Shown here one piece after another: positions 1 to 5,172 of a stretch of 6,483 nucleotides of DNA. Positions within the stretch are counted from its first letter, which is position 1. Each line of letters starts with the position of its first letter. A model generated the notes under the pieces. The model saw nothing but the letters and a program-made list of their open reading frames with translations. It made no database searches and was not told where the DNA came from. Source of the DNA: Zetaproteobacteria bacterium (GTDB taxonomy: Bacteria; Pseudomonadota; Zetaproteobacteria; Mariprofundales; Mariprofundaceae). The stretch lies in assembly GCA_021545595.1 (NCBI GenBank), contig JAJRVG010000181.1:1-6483 (forward strand), written 5' to 3'. The position numbers and the translations under genes were made by a program.

Positions 1-43
1 GAGCTCTCAGAGCGACATGCGTAAGCAGCAAGAATCGACTCAT
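1..43 (-). CDS. Possible start of an unidentified gene downstream of pyrF (partial)
   Basis: An open frame starts with ATG at 43-41, nine bases beyond the pyrF stop, and stays open to the window edge. It reads MSRFLLLTHVALRA. A GTG in the same frame at 52-50 directly follows the pyrF TGA and is an alternative start. The short hydrophobic run could be the beginning of a signal peptide or membrane segment, but fourteen codons cannot identify a family. No convincing ribosome-binding site precedes either start, although translational coupling to pyrF would make one less necessary. The position at the end of a compact operon is the main support. It could equally be chance open sequence, so the call is weak. 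Confidence 0.25.
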   Translation of the reverse strand, partial: MSRFLLLTHVALRA

Positions 44-52
44 AGCTGTCAC

Positions 53-742
53 TCACTGTCTGGCAGCTCCCATCATTTCAACCACTTCACGTGCTACCAG
101 AGCCGGCTCAACCGCCTGAAGAACAGGCCTGCCGACAACGAGATAGTCCGAACCGGATTCAATGGCATAACCGGGATCGGCGATACGCTTCTGATCCTGC
201 GCATCCTGGCCTCCCCAGCGAATACCGGGGGTCACCGCAATAAAACCGGCTCCACATGCCTGCTTAATTGCAGCAACCTCATGCACGCTGCAAACAACAC
301 CATCAAGCCCCGCATCCTGTGCCATACGTGCGCGCTCCAAAGCCACACGCATCGCACCTTCGGCCGACATCGGATCACTGGTCAGCACCGTAACTGCAAT
401 CAGTTTCATCTCCGGAAACTCCGATGCTGCCTCCGATGCCCGTTTTAGCATGTCAGGACCACCACCGGCATGGACATTGAGCATCTGTACACCCAGTTTT
501 CCAGCGCTCTCTACCGCTTGGGCAACAGTATTCGGGATATCGTGAAATTTCAGATCGAGAAATATTTTGTGCTCTTCCGCCAGCTTTCTGACAAGCGCCG
601 GGCCTTCGGCCACAAAGAGGCGAAGCCCCACTTTCAACCATCCCGCTTCACCGCCAATCTTCTCCCGCATGGCCAGAGCTATCTCCATATCCGGCACATC
701 CAGAGCCACCATGAGTCTGTCTCGCATTAACTCATCTCGCAT
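53..742 (-). CDS. pyrF: Orotidine 5'-phosphate decarboxylase
   Basis: PyrF decarboxylates orotidine 5'-monophosphate to UMP, the last step of de novo pyrimidine synthesis, in the cytoplasm. The 229-residue product has the usual length for the bacterial TIM-barrel enzyme. Visible landmarks are ALDVP with Asp15, the KVGL strand with Lys37, and the signature LDLKFHDIPNTVA carrying Asp63, Lys65 and Asp68. Together with Lys37 these form the family's Lys-Asp-Lys-Asp catalytic array. The phosphate-binding elements VTPGIR (170-175) and VVGRP with Arg205 follow. The ATG at 742 abuts the lapB TAG stop with no gap and is preceded by GAGAGGAAG, 8 bases away and inside lapB. A second in-frame Met (residue 6) begins MRDRLMVALDV, which is where most family members start, but its own ribosome-binding site is poor. 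The family call is secure; only the exact start is open. Confidence 0.97.
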   Translation of the reverse strand: MRDELMRDRLMVALDVPDMEIALAMREKIGGEAGWLKVGLRLFVAEGPALVRKLAEEHKIFLDLKFHDIPNTVAQAVESAGKLGVQMLNVHAGGGPDMLKRASEAASEFPEMKLIAVTVLTSDPMSAEGAMRVALERARMAQDAGLDGVVCSVHEVAAIKQACGAGFIAVTPGIRWGGQDAQDQKRIADPGYAIESGSDYLVVGRPVLQAVEPALVAREVVEMMGAARQ

Positions 743-1873
743 CTATAATACTTCCTCTCGAATGGCATGCATGCTTCCCCAAGCATGGCACTGGGGACAC
801 TGCCAGCGAAGCTCTACAACCTCTACGCCACACTCGTGACAGACAAAGCGTTTCATCTGAGCCCGCCACTGGGCAGCATGGAGGGATAGAGACTCATACT
901 CAGCACTCTCAATAGCCGCCAGCCGCAGAGATGTACGCAGCGTTGAAGCGGACAGACCAAGAGCTCTCTTCAGCTTCTTCAGATATTCAGGCTTCTCAAT
1001 ACTCTCCAGCCACGTCAGCGCCAGCTCCTCATCTTTCCCATCTTGCCAGAACCGCATCAAGACCTCGTAACCATACTTCTGGTAAAATTTGCGGTTTGCA
1101 AGAATAGCTGGAACCAATAGATGAACATGTTCGGATGCAGCATCCCACATCTGCTGTAGCGCCTCTTTGACCCTGGTAAAATCACTCTGGTCGAGATAAA
1201 GGGTAATGAGAACGATATGGGCATGTGCACATGCCCTGTCAAGCGCCAAAGCCTTCTCTGCACGTTTCATTGCCCCATCAGAATCCTCAGCGATACAGGA
1301 GGCAGCCATCTCGGCAAGGAGGTAAGCACGGTGGAGGTGGAGGGAATCGCCCTGAATCTGCTCCAGTCGAGAGAGCAGCGCCTCAGCTTCTGTCCATTCA
1401 CTGCTCAGCTCACGAATACGAAGACTCGCCTCCAGAGCTCCGATATGATCGGACTGCAGGGTAAGTGCTTTCTCATACTGACGCAGTGACCGATCCAGCA
1501 GTCCACCGACCTGAAAATCTTTCCCCAGTGCCAGGTGAGCCTGCAGATACAGATCTTTCGCAACATCAGGGCGGGCGAGAATATTCTGGTGAATACGGAC
1601 AGCACGGCCAATTTCGCCCTTGGCGCGGAACATCTCACCCAACGCCATGTAAACATCTGCAGCTTCGGACCGCAGGCGCGCGACCTGTACCATCTCCTGC
1701 AACGCCAGATCAGGTTCATCGGAAAGAAGGTAGTTGATGCCTCGCAGCAGTGGCGATACACGATCATCCTCACGCTGCCTCTCTGACACTTCATCATCCT
1801 GAATCTGGCGCCAGTAGAGCGCTGCCATCACCAGCAGTGCAGCCGCTATCAGGCTCATCAACAGGGTTGTCAT
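743..1873 (-). CDS. lapB: LapB (YciM) lipopolysaccharide assembly protein, TPR and rubredoxin-like domains
   Basis: LapB is an inner-membrane-anchored cytoplasmic protein. In E. coli it presents LpxC to the protease FtsH and so limits lipopolysaccharide synthesis. The 376-residue product matches the family layout (E. coli about 389). An N-terminal hydrophobic anchor spans about 3-21. A linker leads to LLRGINYLLSDEPDLAL (42-58), the characteristic start of the TPR array, and TPR-like helical pairs run to about 290. The C-terminus holds a rubredoxin-type zinc or iron knuckle: Cys345-x2-Cys348 and Cys359-x2-Cys362, within CHECG and RWQCPQCHAWGSM, close to the E. coli pattern. All four cysteines are present. 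The ATG at 1873 has no clear ribosome-binding site, and a hairpin lies 14 bases upstream. Met6 is an alternative start but would shorten the membrane anchor and has no better site. The gene lies between lapA and pyrF, as in many gammaproteobacteria. Confidence 0.95.
   Translation of the reverse strand: MTTLLMSLIAAALLVMAALYWRQIQDDEVSERQREDDRVSPLLRGINYLLSDEPDLALQEMVQVARLRSEAADVYMALGEMFRAKGEIGRAVRIHQNILARPDVAKDLYLQAHLALGKDFQVGGLLDRSLRQYEKALTLQSDHIGALEASLRIRELSSEWTEAEALLSRLEQIQGDSLHLHRAYLLAEMAASCIAEDSDGAMKRAEKALALDRACAHAHIVLITLYLDQSDFTRVKEALQQMWDAASEHVHLLVPAILANRKFYQKYGYEVLMRFWQDGKDEELALTWLESIEKPEYLKKLKRALGLSASTLRTSLRLAAIESAEYESLSLHAAQWRAQMKRFVCHECGVEVVELRWQCPQCHAWGSMHAIREEVL
751..759 (-). promoter_or_regulatory. 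Ribosome-binding site of pyrF, inside lapB
   Basis: The minus strand reads GAGAGGAAG, 8 bases before the ATG at 742. It lies in the last codons of lapB, so ribosomes finishing lapB would expose or reinitiate at this site. It favours the first of the two closely spaced pyrF start codons. Confidence 0.6.
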
Positions 1874-1887
1874 TGGATAGTCACATA

Positions 1888-1910
1888 CCGAACGGAACTA
1901 AACAGTTCGG
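1888..1910 (-). promoter_or_regulatory. Hairpin in the lapB leader with two alternative pairings
   Basis: A 6-base inverted repeat, CCGAAC (1888-1893) and GTTCGG (1905-1910), encloses an 11-base loop. A second, mutually exclusive pairing uses GAACT (1895-1899) with AGTTC (1904-1908) and a 4-base loop. The element ends 14 bases before the lapB start codon. No T-tract follows on either strand, so it is not an intrinsic terminator. It could be an mRNA structure affecting lapB translation or a DNA operator; the sequence alone does not decide. The rest of the 102-base lapA-lapB gap shows only a weak GCTG/CAGC repeat near 1943-1953. Confidence 0.35.
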
Positions 1911-1975
1911 CGGAAACCTGGCTTTCAAAGTAACTCAAACAGGCTGAAACAGCTCTCCGGTTCTGAAAATGATCA

Positions 1976-2275
1976 TCAGACATCATCTTGCAGCGGAATG
2001 TTACGAAGATTTTCAACTTCCTGATTCAGTAACTCATTCTCTTTGCGAAGGTCAGATATCTCCTGTTTATGCTTACGCCGGGAGAAACTTAAGGAGACCA
2101 TTCCTCCAATAAATCCAAGAAGAAATGCGCCGAATATTGGGATATAGAGGGGTAGATGGTCACTGGTCAGGCCTGCAACAGCGATCTGCACCGGGGTCAT
2201 ATTGGAGAGAGCAAACATGGTGGCGAAGGAGGTAAGAACCAACAACACCAATACATTTATCCAGTTTATGCCCAT
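1976..2275 (-). CDS. lapA: LapA domain inner-membrane protein
   Basis: LapA is a small inner-membrane protein (LapA/DUF1049 family) that works with LapB in lipopolysaccharide homeostasis. From the start chosen here the product has 99 residues, close to E. coli LapA (about 102). It has two membrane segments, about 5-25 and 43-65. The short connector contains SNMTPVQIAVAG, which matches the family pattern after the first segment. A basic stop-transfer stretch, SRRKHK, follows the second segment, and then a charged, probably coiled-coil tail (about 70-92). The start at 2275 (MGINWINVL) is preferred because GAGG lies 6 bases upstream. An in-frame ATG four codons earlier, at 2287, overlaps that GAGG and has no ribosome-binding site of its own. 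The gene sits 34 bases after ihfB and 102 bases before lapB. Confidence 0.9.
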   Translation of the reverse strand: MGINWINVLVLLVLTSFATMFALSNMTPVQIAVAGLTSDHLPLYIPIFGAFLLGFIGGMVSLSFSRRKHKQEISDLRKENELLNQEVENLRNIPLQDDV

Positions 2276-2281
2276 ACTTTG

Positions 2282-2285
2282 CCTC
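2282..2285 (-). promoter_or_regulatory. Ribosome-binding site that decides the lapA start
   Basis: The minus strand reads ATGAGGCAAAGT and then ATG. GAGG lies 6 bases before the ATG at 2275, an ordinary spacing. The upstream candidate ATG at 2287 overlaps this element and has only TGACTGAACTCA before it, so the downstream start is more likely. Confidence 0.55.
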
Positions 2286-2309
2286 ATTGAGTTCAGTCAC
2301 CGAGTGTGA

Positions 2310-2594
2310 TCACCTGTTATGATCTACACGCTCACGCAACTCTTTACCCGGTTTGAAGTGAGGGACAATTTTTCCCGGCACCTGGACAGACTCGCCAGTC
2401 TTTGGATTTCGGCCAATGCGTGGGTTTCGGCGCTTGGTTGTAAAGCTGCCAAACCCCCTGAGTTCAACGCGGTCACCATTTGCCAATGCATCTGAGATAG
2501 CATGGAAAATTTCATTCACAACCACTTCGGCTTCACGCCTGGTAATCTCACCATAACCATCTGCAATGATCTCTACCAGCTCAGATTTGGTCAT
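2310..2594 (-). CDS. ihfB: Integration host factor beta subunit
   Basis: IhfB pairs with IhfA to form IHF, a nucleoid protein that bends DNA sharply at specific sites and supports recombination, replication and transcription, notably from sigma-54 promoters. The 94-residue product has the length of E. coli IhfB. It begins MTKSELVE as the family does, contains the core RGFGSF (46-51), and carries GRNPKTG (61-67), where Pro64 is the residue that intercalates into the minor groove. VPHFKPGKELRERV follows and closely matches E. coli IhfB (VPHFKPGKELRDR). The MTKSEL start and the VPHFKPGKEL block favour IhfB over HU or IhfA. Translation should be strong because AAGGAGG lies 5 bases before the ATG. 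The gene follows rpsA after 71 bases, the conserved rpsA-ihfB order of proteobacteria. Confidence 0.97.
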   Translation of the reverse strand: MTKSELVEIIADGYGEITRREAEVVVNEIFHAISDALANGDRVELRGFGSFTTKRRNPRIGRNPKTGESVQVPGKIVPHFKPGKELRERVDHNR

Positions 2595-2599
2595 ATCTT

Positions 2600-2606
2600 C
2601 CTCCTT
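2600..2606 (-). promoter_or_regulatory. Strong ribosome-binding site of ihfB
   Basis: AAGGAGG is complementary to the 3' end of 16S rRNA and lies 5 bases before the ihfB ATG at 2594. It is the best Shine-Dalgarno match in the window and contrasts with the weak site of the neighbouring rpsA. Confidence 0.8.
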
Positions 2607-2636
2607 ACCACCCCACTAACTTAGACTATTTTAATA

Positions 2637-2652
2637 TTTTGGCAATCCAAAA
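2637..2652 (-). other. Small hairpin between rpsA and ihfB
   Basis: TTTTGG (2637-2642) and CCAAAA (2647-2652) form a perfect 6-base inverted repeat around a 4-base loop, in the 71-base rpsA-ihfB gap. The stem is AT-rich and no T-tract follows it on the minus strand, so it is unlikely to stop transcription. It could mark an mRNA processing or stabilising site. E. coli has a promoter between rpsA and ihfB, but I found no convincing -35/-10 pair here. Confidence 0.3.
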
Positions 2653-2665
2653 AACCGGTAAACCC

Positions 2666-4393
2666 TTACTTTTTATCCAGAAGTTTACGCTGAAGCTCCA
2701 GTGCCAGGGCCGAAGGAGCCTGCTCACTACTCAGCTCCTGGCGATAACTGCGCATCGCTTGCCGCTCTTCATCATGCAGCAACTGCCGGATGGAGAGGTC
2801 TACCTGCCTGCGCTTGCGATTGATCTCAATCACCTTGGCCTCAACCTCCTCTCCAGCTTTCAAGGCATCATGGTCACGTGGCACTTCGCGCAGAGCCAGT
2901 CGCGCCTGAACACCGTCTGCAAGCTCTACCATGGCCGCGCCTGAATTCAGCTCAATAACTTTACCTTTAACGACACCACCGCGCTTAACTCCGGAGAGAA
3001 AAACTTCAAACGGGTCGTCAGAGAGTTGCTTTATACCGAGAGAAATGCGCTGGCGTTCAATGTCTACACCCAGCACCACAACCTCGACCTCCTGCGATTT
3101 TGAATACGCCTTAATCGCTTCATCCCCCTCCTTCTCCCATGAGAGATTGCCGATATGGACCAGCCCATCCAGATCAACGGTAAGGCCAACAAAGAATCCA
3201 AAATCGGTTATGTTCTTAATTTTACCACTAATTTTAGAACCGACCGGATGATCCGCCAGCCATGCCTGCCACGGGTTATCACTCACCTCTTTCAGGCTGA
3301 GCTTAATACGACGGTCTTCCGGCTCAATAGCGAGCACAGCCACATCAACCACATCGCCTTCGCTCAACACTTCTGTCGGCTTTACATCTTTTCGTGTCCA
3401 GCTCAGTTCTGAACGGTGAATCATCCCCTCAATGCCGGGCTCCAGCTCAACAACTGCCCCAAAATCAAGCAGCTTTCGAACTGTTCCAGTCAGGCGCATA
3501 CCCGCCTCATAAGTAGAAGAAGCCGACATCCATGGATCTTCCTGCAATGATTTCATAGAGATTGAAACCTTGCCGGTTTCGGCATTCAGCTTCAGCACTT
3601 CGGCAGAAACAGCCTGCCCTACAGAGAGTATTTCACTCGGATGTTCGATCCGCCGCCATGCCATGTCAGAGACATGCAACAACGCATCAATGCCACCAAT
3701 ATCCACAAAGGCACCAAAACCTGTCAGACGCTTCACTCTGCCTGTCACCCTGTCACCAACTGCCATGGTCTCAAGCAGCCTGGCTCGCTTGGCCTGCTGC
3801 TCTTTTGCCATAGGCTGCTTACGTGACACCACAATATTTTCAGGCCTGTGTGTTGCCTCGATAATGGCTACCTGACACATCTGACCAATCAGTGCCTCCG
3901 CAGCGATACGGACATCAATATCTGTCTCTGAACGAGGCATGAAAGCCTCAAGGCCACCCAGATTCACACGGAAGCCACCCTTCACCTCTCTCAACACGGT
4001 CGCCTCAACAGTCTCACCTGATTCCAGCGCCGCATCAATACCACTCCAGAGCTCCCGACGACGTCCCTCAAGGACGGAGAGGCGCACACCGTCCCTGCCC
4101 CCGGCAGATGTCACCATGACATCAATCTCATCGCCCACAGTCGGCAGGTCACTGCCGATGGTTTCAAACTCACTGATATTGACGGTGCCCTCATTCTTTC
4201 CGCCCACATCCAGCGTCACCACTTCCGAATCAACACTCACCACGAAGCCTTTTATGCTCTCGCCCCTCTTCAATACGGGTTTCTCTTTCAATGATGCCTC
4301 GAATAGCTGCTTAAAAGATTCCTCTTCAACTACGGTCGGCACAGCAGCATCCTCTGCTCTCTTGTTTTCTTCAGTTAAGTTCTGTTCATCCAT
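2666..4393 (-). CDS. rpsA: 30S ribosomal protein S1
   Basis: S1 binds mRNA on the 30S subunit, unfolds it and is needed to initiate on most messages, especially those with weak ribosome-binding sites. The 575-residue product holds six S1 RNA-binding repeats at about 43-108, 126-192, 211-282, 297-368, 384-456 and 472-538. The best conserved are domain 3 (GFGAFVDIGGIDALLHVSDMA), domain 4 (DFGAVVELEPGIEGMIHRSEL in part) and domain 5 (ITDFGFFVGL, DGLVHIGNLSW). The first two domains are more diverged, as in E. coli, where they bind the ribosome. ESFKQLFEASLKE (25-37) matches the E. coli N-terminus, so the preceding 24 acidic residues are an extension. The C-terminal tail after about 538 is unlike E. 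coli. The ATG at 4393 lacks a good ribosome-binding site. An in-frame GTG at 4342 has GAGG 8 bases upstream and would give 558 residues, near the E. coli length of 557. Confidence 0.97.
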   Translation of the reverse strand: MDEQNLTEENKRAEDAAVPTVVEEESFKQLFEASLKEKPVLKRGESIKGFVVSVDSEVVTLDVGGKNEGTVNISEFETIGSDLPTVGDEIDVMVTSAGGRDGVRLSVLEGRRRELWSGIDAALESGETVEATVLREVKGGFRVNLGGLEAFMPRSETDIDVRIAAEALIGQMCQVAIIEATHRPENIVVSRKQPMAKEQQAKRARLLETMAVGDRVTGRVKRLTGFGAFVDIGGIDALLHVSDMAWRRIEHPSEILSVGQAVSAEVLKLNAETGKVSISMKSLQEDPWMSASSTYEAGMRLTGTVRKLLDFGAVVELEPGIEGMIHRSELSWTRKDVKPTEVLSEGDVVDVAVLAIEPEDRRIKLSLKEVSDNPWQAWLADHPVGSKISGKIKNITDFGFFVGLTVDLDGLVHIGNLSWEKEGDEAIKAYSKSQEVEVVVLGVDIERQRISLGIKQLSDDPFEVFLSGVKRGGVVKGKVIELNSGAAMVELADGVQARLALREVPRDHDALKAGEEVEAKVIEINRKRRQVDLSIRQLLHDEERQAMRSYRQELSSEQAPSALALELQRKLLDKK

Positions 4394-4485
4394 GATTGTT
4401 TCAATTCCAATTTATTTTAGTTTTGTTCTATTTCTTTCACACTTAGTCACACTTTCTACCTAAGCGATTGTCTAGCATGACTTTT
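4394..4485 (-). promoter_or_regulatory. rpsA leader, probable site of internal promoter and translational control
   Basis: This 92-base gap separates cmk from rpsA and is more AT-rich than the genes around it. The 43 bases nearest the start codon are A-rich on the transcript strand and have no proper Shine-Dalgarno sequence, only GGA about 12 bases before the ATG. In E. coli the rpsA message also lacks a canonical site and is autoregulated by S1; a similar arrangement is inferred here. TAAAAT (minus strand, 4419-4414) resembles a -10 element, but no good -35 is spaced correctly from it, so the promoter is a suggestion only. A tandem 8-base repeat lies where the -35 would fall. Confidence 0.45.
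4437..4456 (-). repeat. Tandem direct repeat, 10-base period, in the rpsA leader
   Basis: The plus strand carries TCACACTT at 4437-4444 and again at 4447-4454, an exact 8-base repeat offset by 10 bases, about one helical turn. On the transcript strand it reads AAGTGTGA twice. Two same-face copies could be a binding site for a DNA-binding regulator, or the motif could act in RNA. With only two short copies, chance is possible. Confidence 0.5.
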
Positions 4486-5172
4486 TCAACTAATCAGTCT
4501 GCGTCGCTCCAGCACGGCCAGTATCCGATCTACCACCTCATCAATCCTCATCGTTGTAGAATCAATTTCAATGGCATCCTTTGCTCTCTCAAGCGGCGAA
4601 CAGTCACGTCCGCTGTCACGTGCATCACGCGCTTTCAGATCATCAACAATCTGATCAAGCGTAACTTCCGCATCACTCTGCTGCAACTGCACCCAGCGCC
4701 TGCGTGCCCGCTCCCGATGCGAAGCAGTCAAAAAAAACTTGGCCTCAGCATCGGGCAGGACAACCGTTCCGATATCCCGTCCATCCATAACACAACCCGA
4801 AGCGGCAATTTTACGTTGCAGTTCAAGAAGCTGTTTACGAATCGCAGATATTGCCGCCACCTTTGATGCATAGGCGCCGACATCCTCACCACGTAACAGC
4901 GGAGTGCAATCCCTATTTTCAAAAAATATCCCCTCTGCACGCCAATCCATCTCTGCAACAGCGCTGTCAACCGCTGCGACAACTGCCGGTTCATCATTCA
5001 GATCAATACCCAGATCATTCACCCGCCAGCCAAGAAAGCGGTAGAGCAGGCCTGTATCCATAACAACCAGCCCAAGCGCTTTCCCCACCATCGTCGCAAT
5101 CGTGCCCTTACCGGAGCCGGAAGGGCCGTCAATGGCGATACGCAGTCCTTCAACGGGTATCCATTCACTCAC
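4486..5172 (-). CDS. cmk: Cytidylate (CMP/dCMP) kinase
   Basis: Cmk phosphorylates CMP and dCMP with ATP, recycling the nucleotides released by RNA turnover and by lipid and lipopolysaccharide synthesis. The 228-residue product matches the bacterial type I enzyme (E. coli 227). Landmarks are the P-loop GPSGSGKGT (16-24), MDTGLLYR (38-45), the nucleotide-binding insert with LRGEDVGAYASKVAAI (93-108), DGRDIGTVVLP (130-140), the lid arginines in RERARRRW (153-160), and RDARDSGRDCSPLERAKDA (182-200), which carries the CMP-contacting residues. The start is GTG at 5172. It overlaps the aroA stop as GTGA, which implies translational coupling. No in-frame ATG lies before the P-loop, so a GTG start is needed. 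The ribosome-binding site is weak. The aroA-cmk-rpsA order is widely conserved. Confidence 0.96.
   Translation of the reverse strand: MSEWIPVEGLRIAIDGPSGSGKGTIATMVGKALGLVVMDTGLLYRFLGWRVNDLGIDLNDEPAVVAAVDSAVAEMDWRAEGIFFENRDCTPLLRGEDVGAYASKVAAISAIRKQLLELQRKIAASGCVMDGRDIGTVVLPDAEAKFFLTASHRERARRRWVQLQQSDAEVTLDQIVDDLKARDARDSGRDCSPLERAKDAIEIDSTTMRIDEVVDRILAVLERRRLIS

Noticed and set aside
17..448. Plus-strand open frame of 143 codons
   Set aside because: It lies wholly antisense to pyrF, has no ribosome-binding site and no recognisable domain; its His/Cys/Asn-rich composition is typical of antisense translation.
1405..1797. Minus-strand frame of 130 codons within lapB
   Set aside because: It is out of frame with the well-supported TPR protein and rich in Cys, Trp and Arg, as expected for a shifted frame.
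2306..2313. Perfect palindrome GTGATCAC at the ihfB stop codon
   Set aside because: Eight bases with no loop, partly inside coding sequence, and no second copy nearby; too short to support an operator call.
2607..2665. Intrinsic terminator after rpsA, suggested by a run of six T bases on the minus strand
   Set aside because: The T-run is preceded only by the 6-base ACCGGT palindrome and a 4-base stem; no stable GC-rich stem is present, and the nearby TTTTGG/CCAAAA hairpin has no T-tract after it.
3939..4463. Plus-strand open frame of 174 codons spanning the rpsA 5' end and leader
   Set aside because: It is antisense to the conserved S1 coding sequence, is extremely Ser/Thr/Pro-rich and matches no known fold; it is a coding shadow.
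4468..4866. Plus-strand open frame of 132 codons opposite cmk
   Set aside because: It is antisense to conserved cmk motifs and shows no domain or ribosome-binding site.
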